Assembly: GCA_047630275.1 (NCBI GenBank)
Contig: JBLHVN010000003.1
Location: 496,001 to 560,000 of the forward strand
Direction of reading: 5' to 3'
DNA from: GCA-2720865 sp047630275
GTDB taxonomy: Bacteria > Bdellovibrionota > Bacteriovoracia > Bacteriovoracales > Bacteriovoracaceae
DNA: 64,000 nt
Positions within the stretch are counted from its first letter, which is position 1. Each line of letters begins with the position of its first letter. Positions 25,727 to 33,595 of the stretch are shown here, piece after piece. A program made the position numbers and the translations under genes. The notes beneath the pieces are model-generated. The model did not search any database, was not told the DNA's origin, and was given only the letters and a program-made list of their open reading frames with translations.

Positions 25727-25744
25727 TTGCCCGAACTACCCGAA
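25727..25744 (+). repeat. attR: living mutM start
   Basis: TGCCCGAACTACCCGAA at 25728-25744 is the core shared with 2813 and 20648. Here the base before TG is T rather than A, so the mutM start codon is TTG instead of the ATG found at the other copies. Confidence 0.85.
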
Positions 25745-26542
25745 GTAGAAACCATTCGATCCCAACTAGAAAAGAAAACCCCCTTTTCTATCAAAACCAT
25801 GGAACTCTCCAAGGTCGTTAAATCAATCCTAAAAGACCGAGAATTCAACCCAGAAGGAAAGACCATCTCTCACATAAAGAGAAAGGGAAAGCTTCTCAAT
25901 ATGCATGTGGATGATAACCTGCATATCCTATCCCACCTTGGGATGAGTGGATCATGGAGGATCTCAAAAACTAAGGTCACAGAAAAACACACCCATGTTC
26001 AGTTTTGCGGGACAGATAAAAATAAGAAGCCACTTTTCTTGGCCTATGTAGATCCAAGACGTTTTGGTTATATGTACTTTTTAAAAGAGGCCACGGCTCA
26101 GGTTCATCTTGATAAGCTTGGTGTTGATATAGCCTCCCCTGAATTCACGGCCGACTACGTCTATGAAATATTGAGGCGCTATCCTAACCGTCAGTTGAAG
26201 GTTCATCTTTTGGATCAGAGTTTCTTTGCTGGTTGTGGAAATTATATTGCTTCAGAGATCTGCGCTCGCGCGGGAATCCGCCCTACTCGGCGCTGTCGGA
26301 AGGTGACTCGTAAGGAATGTGACTCAATTGTTCGCGCTACCGGTGAGGTCTTGAATCCTATAATGGAAAGTAATGGGCTTACCTTCTCTGGTGGTTATTC
26401 TGATACTAATGGTGAGATTGGCGATGGGGTTAAGCACCTTGTGGTCTTCTGGCAGAAAGAATGTCAGATGTGCGGGGGTGTTGTTAAGAAGATTGTGCTT
26501 GGGCAAAGAGGAACCTTCTACTGCCCTGCCTGCCAAAAATAG
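25727..26542 (+). CDS. mutM: Formamidopyrimidine-DNA glycosylase
   Basis: A 271-residue Fpg/MutM that removes 8-oxoguanine and cuts the abasic site. The catalytic N-terminus PELPEVET (Pro1, Glu2) is present, as are the helix-two-turn-helix around GCGNYIASEICARAGI and a C-terminal zinc finger with CQMC and CPAC. The only possible start in this frame is TTG 25727; its nearest ribosome-like AAGG is 10 nt upstream. The leader was supplied by island E3 and is not the native one, so expression is probably lower than from the ATG copies at 20647 or 2812. The gene is otherwise intact. Confidence 0.93.
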   Translation: MPELPEVETIRSQLEKKTPFSIKTMELSKVVKSILKDREFNPEGKTISHIKRKGKLLNMHVDDNLHILSHLGMSGSWRISKTKVTEKHTHVQFCGTDKNKKPLFLAYVDPRRFGYMYFLKEATAQVHLDKLGVDIASPEFTADYVYEILRRYPNRQLKVHLLDQSFFAGCGNYIASEICARAGIRPTRRCRKVTRKECDSIVRATGEVLNPIMESNGLTFSGGYSDTNGEIGDGVKHLVVFWQKECQMCGGVVKKIVLGQRGTFYCPACQK

Positions 26543-26554
26543 TCAGGTACCTGA
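26543..26554. terminator. 12-bp palindrome after mutM
   Basis: TCAGGTACCTGA is a perfect palindrome beginning at the base after the mutM stop. CAGGTACCT also occurs in the stranded mutM leader near 2789. It is too short and lacks a T-run for a normal terminator, so a repeated protein-binding motif is as likely. Confidence 0.35.
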
Positions 26555-26623
26555 TATAAACATATTAACAAACCCTTTTTCCCCCTAATCCTCCTTCCTA
26601 AAGAATGATATTCTATCTCTGAT

Positions 26624-28009
26624 ATGGAAGATAAAAAGCCTAAATTCAATCGACGTAAGATCCTCATTTTCTCCGCCCTCGCGAGTGTCCCGGCCTTTTT
26701 AGGAAGGAATCTTTTTAAGAGCAAGGAAAGTATCCGCTCCATCGCGAACAAGGCCTCCATTGATTTTAATAACCTCTCTTTTATAAAGGCCTATGACCCT
26801 CTTGAGTCTAAGACCTCCACTCGCTTTTTATTAAAGCTAAGTAAGATTGTCTTTAAGAAGAAATACTCTAAGGGCCATAACACCCGTCAGTTCTCTGATC
26901 TTAGTGAGTACGCTCCTTCAGGGAAGCTTGATATTGATGGCTGGGAACTTGATAAGCTCCTAGAGAATTCAATTGAGGAGCGTGAAAGAAATACGAAGAA
27001 TTTTTATATAAGAACAGAGAAGCCTGATCAGTTAGACTTTGAGTTAAAAACAATCAAGGTCTCTGTTGGAGATGATGAAGTTCAAGAGATTAAGATAAGC
27101 GCTGTAAAAGAGCGCGCCAAGGATCTTGGGATCTATATGCTTGAGTGTGCCGGCAATGACCGCTACTCTCGCTTTGGTCTTATGTCCGCTTCTAAATGGG
27201 CAGGGGTTACTATCAAAGATCTCATCGGTAGCGGTGGTCTTCTAGAAGCAAATCAAGAGCATACTCATGTATTGATTGAAGGCTTTGATGATTCTAAGAA
27301 CACTAATTGGAACCGCTTTCCGGGCCTGGTTGAATCCACCCCTGGTGCCTCGTGGATCTTTACTCTTGAAGAGCTAAAGAAGCATAAGGCCTTTCTTGCT
27401 ACGAGCATGAATGGAAAAGATCTCACTTCAGATCATGGCTACCCACTTCGCTTAGTGGTGCCTTGTTTTTATGGATGCGCTTCAATAAAGTGGCTTAATA
27501 AGATTAGCTTCTTTACCCCTGATGAGAAGACGCCAACTGTGGCGCAGATGAGAGAGTTCTCTGATAGAACCAATCAAACCGGTGTGCCAAAGCTTTATAA
27601 AGATCATAGATCTCCTGTTATAGACCTGGCCTCCCTACCGGTTAAGGTAGAGCAGTGGCATGATAATTCATCAAATCAAAAAGTCTTACGAATCATAGGC
27701 CTTACTTGGGGCGGGATAGATCATATCAATCCAAAGTTAAAGATTAAGATCACTAAGAGGTCTTGGATCTCAGTAAAGATGAACCGCCGCGGGAACTCGA
27801 CCAGAAGAAAGAAGGTTGAAAAAGTTATTCTCGAAGAAGAGATTCAGATGGCGAACAGAAATAATCCATTGTCCTTTTCTCATTGGACTCATTGGTGGAG
27901 TCCTCCTAAAAAGGGACGCTACTTTGTTCAAATTCTCCCTATGGATGAGAGTGTTGTGGCGAGAAGGCTTCATAAGAAATATTATCAGAGGATGATCAAG
28001 GTTAGCTAG
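26624..28009 (+). CDS. Exported sulfite-oxidase-like molybdoenzyme
   Basis: A 461-residue protein with a twin-arginine-type signal (FNRRKILIFSALASVPAFLG). Its molybdopterin-binding fold is that of the sulfite oxidase/MsrP superfamily: LECAGNDRYSRFGLM supplies the cysteine ligand of molybdenum near residue 183. HGYPLRLVVPCFYGCASIKWLNKI follows, and then a C-terminal dimerisation-like domain with WGGIDHINPK. These enzymes oxidise sulfite or repair oxidised methionine with electrons to or from a cytochrome. The exact substrate is not deducible. It ends overlapping the convergent regulator gene by 4 nt. Confidence 0.8.
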   Translation: MEDKKPKFNRRKILIFSALASVPAFLGRNLFKSKESIRSIANKASIDFNNLSFIKAYDPLESKTSTRFLLKLSKIVFKKKYSKGHNTRQFSDLSEYAPSGKLDIDGWELDKLLENSIEERERNTKNFYIRTEKPDQLDFELKTIKVSVGDDEVQEIKISAVKERAKDLGIYMLECAGNDRYSRFGLMSASKWAGVTIKDLIGSGGLLEANQEHTHVLIEGFDDSKNTNWNRFPGLVESTPGASWIFTLEELKKHKAFLATSMNGKDLTSDHGYPLRLVVPCFYGCASIKWLNKISFFTPDEKTPTVAQMREFSDRTNQTGVPKLYKDHRSPVIDLASLPVKVEQWHDNSSNQKVLRIIGLTWGGIDHINPKLKIKITKRSWISVKMNRRGNSTRRKKVEKVILEEEIQMANRNNPLSFSHWTHWWSPPKKGRYFVQILPMDESVVARRLHKKYYQRMIKVS

Positions 28010-28812
28010 ATCAAGTCCATCCCAATAAAGTAAATATCCTGAGCTGACTTACATGAGCGCACTTCATTCTGTGCGCTTGCAACAAAGTCCTTAAAGATCT
28101 CTTTAATTTTATTCTTAGTCTCTTCGTCACAAGAAAAAGAAGCGGATAAGTGATAATCAGAAGGATCATTCCCTCTCATACTAAGATGATTGATAGTCTG
28201 CAGGCGCCAGTTGATATGGTTCTGCATAGAGGCCGGGTGGGATTCATCAAGGTGAACATTGTTTCTAAGCACCTTGATAAGGCTTCCCTTTCTTTCAATG
28301 ATCTTCATCTGTGTTAACTTACTTAATTCTGATTCTAGTTTTACTTCGTTAACAAAGATCTTTTTACAGATGAGGGCAGGATTCTCTCTATACTTTGAAA
28401 GGGTCAGGAGCATATGAATCTTAGCGGTGATGGCCTCTCTATAATAAAGATCCACTTCTGATTGGGTTAACTCTGTTGATTCTTTCTTGAATTTATTAAC
28501 AAGCTTTGATTTCTCTTTTTGAATCTTAGTGATCCGTCCTTTAAGAAAACCTTGGTGCTCACTATCGCCTGAGTTGTTGTACTCCCCTAGAAGAAGCAGG
28601 AATTCTATCTCTTCTTGAGTCAGTTTAAGGTTCCGCCCGATGGCGTAGAGCTGCTCTTGAGAGAAGACCGCGGCCTCTTTCATGACTCTTGAGAAGTAGG
28701 ATCCATGCATTCTGGCCGAAGAGGCCAAAGATTTGTAAGAAATACCTAAGGATTTAGATATTTCTTGGATCAGTGGTCTATAGTCTAAGTACTCGAAAAT
28801 ATTAGATTCCAT
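28006..28812 (-). CDS. TIGR02147/DUF4423-family regulator
   Basis: A 268-residue protein beginning NIFEYLDYRPLIQEISKSLGISYKSLASSARMHGSYFSRVM, the helix-turn-helix start typical of the TIGR02147 family of Bdellovibrio, Fibrobacter and relatives. DUF4423 follows (SQEQLYAIGRNLKLTQEEIEFLLLLGEY and the later HLSASFSCDEETKNKIKEIFKDFV). Function is thought to be transcriptional control. A palindromic site (28825-28868) lies just upstream of its start, between it and a divergent exported-protein gene; autoregulation is likely. Confidence 0.8.
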   Translation of the reverse strand: MESNIFEYLDYRPLIQEISKSLGISYKSLASSARMHGSYFSRVMKEAAVFSQEQLYAIGRNLKLTQEEIEFLLLLGEYNNSGDSEHQGFLKGRITKIQKEKSKLVNKFKKESTELTQSEVDLYYREAITAKIHMLLTLSKYRENPALICKKIFVNEVKLESELSKLTQMKIIERKGSLIKVLRNNVHLDESHPASMQNHINWRLQTINHLSMRGNDPSDYHLSASFSCDEETKNKIKEIFKDFVASAQNEVRSCKSAQDIYFIGMDLI

Positions 28813-28824
28813 AGCCCAAGAATA

Positions 28825-28868
28825 GACTAAAAGTTAATTTTAATCAATAAATTAATTTATTTTTAGTC
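28825..28868. promoter_or_regulatory. Nested palindrome in the divergent promoter
   Basis: GACTAAAA (28825-28832) is mirrored by TTTTAGTC (28861-28868), and inside lies the perfect 16-bp palindrome AATAAATTAATTTATT (28846-28861). It is 12 bp from the regulator start and 70 bp from the exported-protein start, well placed to control both. It is the candidate binding site of the TIGR02147 protein. Confidence 0.55.
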
Positions 28869-28938
28869 GTATTTACCTGATTAAAACTTCATATTCTATT
28901 CATCAACAAAGGGCCTAAGCCCCACTAAGGAGAGAACA

Positions 28939-29328
28939 ATGAAAAAACTATTTACTATTCTTGCCGTACTAACTCTTACTTCAACAGTATTTGCTAGCGA
29001 AGATAAGCACCCAAGAAGACCAAACCAAGGTAAAAAGAAATCCGTAACAGTTGTTAAAGGTAAAAGAGCTATGGCCATTTACAACGCTCTAGATGCTGAA
29101 GTTGTTACTAAGGACCGTCCTAAGTTTTCAGCTGACGTTAAAAAAGTGGCTTCTCTAAGATGCGCTAAGCTTACTAAGAAAGAAGATACAACAGTTGTTA
29201 AGTACCGTTGTGCTCTAAGAGGTAAGAAGATGACTAGAGATCATGGACGTCGTGGACGTAACGGTCGTGGTGGACGCGGTGGTCGTGGACATGGAAGACA
29301 TGGGAATAACCAAGGTCAAGAAATATAA
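28939..29328 (+). CDS. Small basic exported protein with RG-rich tail
   Basis: A 129-residue protein with a signal peptide (MKKLFTILAVLTLTSTVFAS), a Lys-rich middle (about 24-102) containing one cysteine pair (LRCAKL, YRCALR), and a C-terminal Gly/Arg/His tail (GRRGRNGRGGRGGRGHGRHG). The tail may bind nucleic acid or anionic polymer outside the cytoplasm. No family recognised. AAGGAGAG precedes ATG, and a good terminator follows. It is divergent from the TIGR02147 regulator and may be its target. Confidence 0.7.
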   Translation: MKKLFTILAVLTLTSTVFASEDKHPRRPNQGKKKSVTVVKGKRAMAIYNALDAEVVTKDRPKFSADVKKVASLRCAKLTKKEDTTVVKYRCALRGKKMTRDHGRRGRNGRGGRGGRGHGRHGNNQGQEI

Positions 29329-29359
29329 GAAATGACTAAGATAAGTTATTGATATATTT

Positions 29360-29382
29360 GGCGGTATCACTATGATACCGCC
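29360..29382 (+). terminator. Intrinsic terminator
   Basis: GGCGGTATCA and TGATACCGCC form a perfect 10-bp stem with a 3-nt loop, followed by a T-rich tract. It lies 31 nt after the RG-rich protein gene. Confidence 0.85.
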
Positions 29383-29451
29383 TCTATATTTTTAGCTTTA
29401 TGGTGGAAATAAATAGAGATTTGATCTAAAAGAAGTTGCGGGAGAGAGAAA

Positions 29452-30804
29452 TTGAAAAAGCTAATCTTAATTCTTACATCACTGATGTCTATAAGCGCTT
29501 TCGCTCAAGATATTCTCGCACCTAAACCTGATTTAACTTTAATTCCAGAGACCTCATTAGAGAGCCTTGAGCGGGCCAACCTTTTTGCAGAGGCCCTAAG
29601 TGCTGACGACGAAGGTGGCTGGTCAGGAAATGGTGGTGGCAGCCGTGATGAATCCGATAATATTTGGTTCATTGGTGACTCCCCTATTAAGTATTGTTTC
29701 TCTAAAGCAAAAGACTTCCCGTTAAACGGCAATCAAATACACGCACTCATTAAATCAAGCATCGACAATTGGATCAGCTTCTTTGATTCTTATGGTCTTA
29801 GCAATACAGATCTTGCGGGAGGGTATCCTCACCCAAGATTGAACATGCTCCAATTCCCTAATGGAGAAAATAAAAAACTAACAACAAAGTTTACCTACAC
29901 AAATGACTGCGCTGAAGCGCGCCTTCAATTTCTCTTTGGAATTGAAAATAAGATCATTAAAGACTACAAGAAATTCGCAACGGATCACCCCTTTGGTCTC
30001 GCCGTGAGACAGAAGTATGATCATAAAGACTACGCCCACTCTGGAGTGGTTTGGATTGATAACTTTTCTAAAGATAAGACTGAGATTAAGCATATGCTCC
30101 TTCATGAACTAGGGCATGTCTTTGGAATGAAGCATGATTCAGTTCCTGTTATGGATGAGAACATGACTCAATTTCTAGGATCAGGAAGAGAGTTTCTCTC
30201 CATGTTCCTTGGGAAGATTGAATCAGACTCTTGGACTTACGGACTCAAAGAGAATCACCCTATCGTAATGACCTCGGCAAAAGGTAGAAGACCAAAGAGA
30301 AGACGCCACCCTCATCTTGAAACTAAGCCTACTTGCGGAGACGATCCAACCTTTACACCAAATAGACAAATTCCAAGACCTGTTCTTAGAGGCTTTGGAC
30401 TTAACAAGAAAGACTGTCATAAGTTAACTCTGACTTACCTTGGTAATATTGGAGAGGGTCGTAAGCAGACTCGCGCCTTTACTCTAGAGATCGAGGAGCT
30501 CTTCTCTAAAAGAAAGGCCATCTTTAATGGAAGACTTAAGCCTTCTGCTGGACGCCGTCCAGAGATTGAAGGGCCAGGCGTTGTGACTGAATTAATTGTT
30601 AAGCGTCCTTTAAAGAAACAAAAGGTCTTTAAGAAGCTAACTCTTGAGAAGAGCCCAACTATGCTTCCTCTCACAGGAACTTTCTCACTGGGTCAGGAGA
30701 AGTTTGCTGCAAAGATGACTTCTTATAAAGGGCTTGTGATTGAGTTGTTTGTGCCTGAAGCTAAGGCATGGTGGACATTCAAGACCCATTACAACCAAAA
30801 TTAA
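29452..30804 (+). CDS. Exported zinc metalloprotease (metzincin/matrixin-type)
   Basis: A 450-residue protein with signal peptide. The active site is visible near residue 218: LLHELGHVFGMKHDSVPVMDENM, that is H-E-x-x-H-x-x-G-x-x-H followed by a Met as in the metzincin Met-turn. An N-terminal GGWSGNGGGS segment and a C-terminal domain with basic stretches flank it. Start TTG 29452 has GGGAGAG upstream. In a predator a secreted protease could attack prey protein, but that is inference. Confidence 0.8.
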   Translation: MKKLILILTSLMSISAFAQDILAPKPDLTLIPETSLESLERANLFAEALSADDEGGWSGNGGGSRDESDNIWFIGDSPIKYCFSKAKDFPLNGNQIHALIKSSIDNWISFFDSYGLSNTDLAGGYPHPRLNMLQFPNGENKKLTTKFTYTNDCAEARLQFLFGIENKIIKDYKKFATDHPFGLAVRQKYDHKDYAHSGVVWIDNFSKDKTEIKHMLLHELGHVFGMKHDSVPVMDENMTQFLGSGREFLSMFLGKIESDSWTYGLKENHPIVMTSAKGRRPKRRRHPHLETKPTCGDDPTFTPNRQIPRPVLRGFGLNKKDCHKLTLTYLGNIGEGRKQTRAFTLEIEELFSKRKAIFNGRLKPSAGRRPEIEGPGVVTELIVKRPLKKQKVFKKLTLEKSPTMLPLTGTFSLGQEKFAAKMTSYKGLVIELFVPEAKAWWTFKTHYNQN

Positions 30805-30885
30805 AAAGTTATCTAACTGACGCAGCTTACCAAAACAGTTCTAAAAGACTTGTCTGCTCCTATGAGTCACGGTTAGAATGACCGC

Positions 30886-31422
30886 ATGATAGATATAAGC
30901 CAATCCGTCGCTATTCTCATAGACGGTAACAATATTGAGAGAAGCATTCACGAAATCAGTGATGCAACCATGTTAAACTTTGAAGTTATTATCCCTAAGC
31001 TCGTCGTTGATCGTCAGTTAAACCGTTTGGTTTACTTTCGCGAAGGAAAGCAGATTTCGGATAAATTAACTGAGAGGCTGCAGCAGCATTATCATGGCAG
31101 CGTTCGCGCTTGTCATAAGAGTGCTGATATCCCCTTAAGTATTAAGGCGACTCAGCTAGCTTCTAAAGTCGATACCATCATCATCATGAGTGGTGATAGT
31201 GATTATATTGAGCTTGTGCGCCACTTAAAGGCCATGGGTGTTCGAGTAGAGATCGCTTCAGTTAAGCAGACAACCTCGGCCCTTCTTTTAGAAGAAGCCG
31301 ATCACTTCTACTCTTTAACAAAAGAGGATTTCTTTAAACTGCCTGGTCAAAAGCAAGGTCAGAGAAGAACAAGTTCTCATCAAAAGAAATCAACAAAGAA
31401 AAAGGTAACTAAGAAGAGCTAA
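30886..31422 (+). CDS. NYN-domain (PIN-like) protein
   Basis: A 178-residue protein of the LabA/DUF88 NYN family. The acidic active-site residues are in VAILIDGNNIERS (residues 8-20) and IIMSGDSDYIELVRHLKAMG near 98-117, with VEIASVKQTTSALLLEEADHFYSL completing the fold. The tail is Lys-rich (KKSTKKKVTKKS), perhaps RNA-binding. The family is predicted to be ribonucleases. It ends 2 nt before the carbonic anhydrase gene, so the two are co-transcribed. Confidence 0.8.
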   Translation: MIDISQSVAILIDGNNIERSIHEISDATMLNFEVIIPKLVVDRQLNRLVYFREGKQISDKLTERLQQHYHGSVRACHKSADIPLSIKATQLASKVDTIIIMSGDSDYIELVRHLKAMGVRVEIASVKQTTSALLLEEADHFYSLTKEDFFKLPGQKQGQRRTSSHQKKSTKKKVTKKS

Positions 31423-31424
31423 TT

Positions 31425-32051
31425 ATGAACATTTCAGATGTCTTTAAAAACAACGAAGAATGGATTCAAAAAAAACTCGACGTAGACCCTGACTTCTTTA
31501 AAAAGATCTCAGAGGGACAAAACCCCGATCTTCTTTATATTGGTTGCTCTGATAGTAGAGTCACCGCTGAAGAGATGATGGGGGCAGCTCCTGGTGAAGC
31601 CTTTGTTCACAGAAATGTGGCCAATATGGTGATCAGCACCGACCTTAATGTCATGACTGTTTTAAACTTTGCCGTGAATCAACTTGAAGTTGATCATGTT
31701 GTTGTTTGTGGTCACTACGGATGTGGTGGTATCAAGGCAGCTCTTCAAAGTGAAGACATGGGTATCTTAAACCCATGGCTAAGAAATATCCGTGATGTTT
31801 ACCGCCTTCACCGTAAGACCCTGGACGCTCTTAGTGATCAAGAAGAAAAGTATCAAAAGCTAGTAGAGCTTAATGTTCAAGAGCAATGTATCAATGTGAT
31901 TAAGACAGCTGCCGTTCAAAAAGCTTCTAAGAAGCGAGGCCTAAAGGTTCACGGCTGGGTCTTTGATGTCCATTCAGGAAAGCTAATCGATCTTAAGATT
32001 GATTTTGATAAGATCCTAAAAGACATCATGGAAATCTATACTTTAGATTAA
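31425..32051 (+). CDS. can: Beta-class carbonic anhydrase
   Basis: A 208-residue cytoplasmic enzyme for CO2/bicarbonate interconversion. Zinc ligands are in IGCSDSRV (Cys, with the Asp-Arg dyad) near residue 40 and VVCGHYGCGGIKAAL (His and Cys) near 98-112. Length is normal. It follows the NYN gene by 2 nt and converges on yebC with only 2 nt between the stops, leaving no room for a terminator. Confidence 0.92.
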   Translation: MNISDVFKNNEEWIQKKLDVDPDFFKKISEGQNPDLLYIGCSDSRVTAEEMMGAAPGEAFVHRNVANMVISTDLNVMTVLNFAVNQLEVDHVVVCGHYGCGGIKAALQSEDMGILNPWLRNIRDVYRLHRKTLDALSDQEEKYQKLVELNVQEQCINVIKTAAVQKASKKRGLKVHGWVFDVHSGKLIDLKIDFDKILKDIMEIYTLD

Positions 32052-32053
32052 GC

Positions 32054-32779
32054 CTACTCTTCTTCGTCTTCGACCATATTGTGATAGACCTTCACAACAT
32101 CATCGTCATCTTCAAGAAGACCGATTAGTTTTTCAATTTGATCATAAGTATCATCGTCATCCACTTCTTTTAAGTTAAGAGGAATCCTAACCAGTGAAGC
32201 TTCTTCTGGAGTGATGCTGATCTCTTGAAGTTTTTCTTGGATAGAACCAAAGGAATCCATTGGTCCTAAGATCTTAAAGAACTCCCCTTCGTTTTCAACT
32301 TCTTCTGCTCCGCCGTCAATCATATGTAGAGTAAAGTCATCTTCATCAACGCCGTCTGTAGGAACGGTGAACTGGGCCTTATGATCAAAAACAAATTCAA
32401 GAGAACCTGTAACACCTAATGAACCTAGGCATTTTTTAAAGTAGCTTCTTACGTTAGCCACTGTTCGAGTGGCGTTATTAGTTGAAGCTTCAACAAAGAT
32501 GGCCACGCCACCTGGGCCATAACCTTCATAATTGATATCTTCATAACCAACTCCGTCAGAGCCTTGGCCTTTTTTAATCGCTCTATCGATATTATCTTTT
32601 GGGACGTTGAACTTCTTACAGCGCTCTACGGCGACTTTTAAAAGGAAGTTAGTCTCCACATCAGGTCCACCGCTTTTAGACGCTATAAACACATCCTTCA
32701 AGGCCCTACCGTACATCTGCGCTCTGGCACGGTCTCCTTTTTCTTTCTTAACGGCGATCTTTGCTGACTTTCTTCCCAC
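32054..32779 (-). CDS. yebC: YebC/PmpR-family protein
   Basis: A 241-residue YebC/TACO1 protein. Diagnostic stretches are visible: NVPKDNIDRAIKKGQG, YEGYGPGGVAIFVEASTNNATRTVANVRSYF and GSLEFVFDHKA. Members act in translation of difficult (polyproline) motifs or as transcription regulators. The N-terminal block is slightly unlike the usual (GRKSAKIAVKKEKGDRARAQMYGRALKDV), but the fold is complete. Single gene, convergent with carbonic anhydrase. Confidence 0.92.
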   Translation of the reverse strand: MGRKSAKIAVKKEKGDRARAQMYGRALKDVFIASKSGGPDVETNFLLKVAVERCKKFNVPKDNIDRAIKKGQGSDGVGYEDINYEGYGPGGVAIFVEASTNNATRTVANVRSYFKKCLGSLGVTGSLEFVFDHKAQFTVPTDGVDEDDFTLHMIDGGAEEVENEGEFFKILGPMDSFGSIQEKLQEISITPEEASLVRIPLNLKEVDDDDTYDQIEKLIGLLEDDDDVVKVYHNMVEDEEE

Positions 32780-32841
32780 TTTATACCTGCTTTTTAGATT
32801 TTGTTTTTCACCATTTTTATAAAAAAAAGAGGGATCGTAAA

Positions 32842-33453
32842 TTAATTAAACTCTGAATAGATCTCTTTAGTAGATAAATCCACTTTTAGCACCTGCATTC
32901 CTGCTTTTAGGGCCCCATTCAGCCCTGCGTCTCCGTCATCAAAGAAGAGGCAACTTGAAGGATCCACTCCCATTTTTTGCGCTGCTAATAAAAAGGGGGC
33001 GGGGGTATCCTTTCCTTCGATCGTATCTTCGGCGCAAATAACCACGGGAAAATGCTCTTTCATCTTAAATCTTTCAAGAACCATGGCCACAGTCTCTCGC
33101 TCTCCGCCAGTTACAATAGAGATCTTTTTAGAGCCTTTATATTTGATGGCCAAGTCTAAGACTTCTTGGGCCAATTGAACTTCATTGAAGCGTTCTTTGA
33201 AGATAACTTCTTTTTCATCAGAGATCTCTTGTGGGTGCAGGTCTAGGCCATGCTTTAGATTTAGCCTCTCCACAATCTTAACGCTTGCTATGCCAGCGTA
33301 AGACATAAGCTCTTCATTGGAGCTTTTAAAACCATGCTTTTCTAAGGTTTCAAGCCAAGCCTTGTTGTGAATGGGCATTGAGTCAATCAAGGTTCCATCA
33401 AGGTCGAAGACCAAGCCTTCAAAGGAACCTAAGTCTTTATTTTTTATAAGCAC
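32842..33453 (-). CDS. HAD-family phosphatase (beta-phosphoglucomutase-like)
   Basis: A 203-residue HAD hydrolase, subfamily I. Motif I is FDLDGTLIDSMPIHNKAW, motif II is SIVTGGERET, a Lys lies in the cap-side helix, and motif IV is CLFFDDGDAGLNGALKAGM. It is similar to YqaB/beta-PGM-like sugar-phosphate phosphatases. The substrate is not deducible. Divergent from the porin gene. Confidence 0.82.
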   Translation of the reverse strand: MLIKNKDLGSFEGLVFDLDGTLIDSMPIHNKAWLETLEKHGFKSSNEELMSYAGIASVKIVERLNLKHGLDLHPQEISDEKEVIFKERFNEVQLAQEVLDLAIKYKGSKKISIVTGGERETVAMVLERFKMKEHFPVVICAEDTIEGKDTPAPFLLAAQKMGVDPSSCLFFDDGDAGLNGALKAGMQVLKVDLSTKEIYSEFN

Positions 33454-33595
33454 ATGCTCTCCTAAATTGATTCTTTATTTATGACTTAATACATTATAGA
33501 GGGCCTAAATACAATTCTAACAAACTGGCCCAAAATCCTAGCGTGATCTTAAGAAATAAGATTTAGTGTTCAGGAAAACTTTTTCAGGAGAGATC

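Larger units (their letters stand above)
20648..25727. mobile_element. Integrated element E3 (toxin-antitoxin island at mutM)
   Basis: This 5.1-kb element lies between two intact mutM-start cores (20648 and 25728). It has matching GGCTGTATTR repeats at both ends, an excisionase-like gene and an integrase with all catalytic residues. Cargo is a toxin-antitoxin pair, two GNATs and a methyltransferase. Everything needed for site-specific excision appears present, so E3 is the element most likely still active. No replication or transfer genes are seen. Confidence 0.8.
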
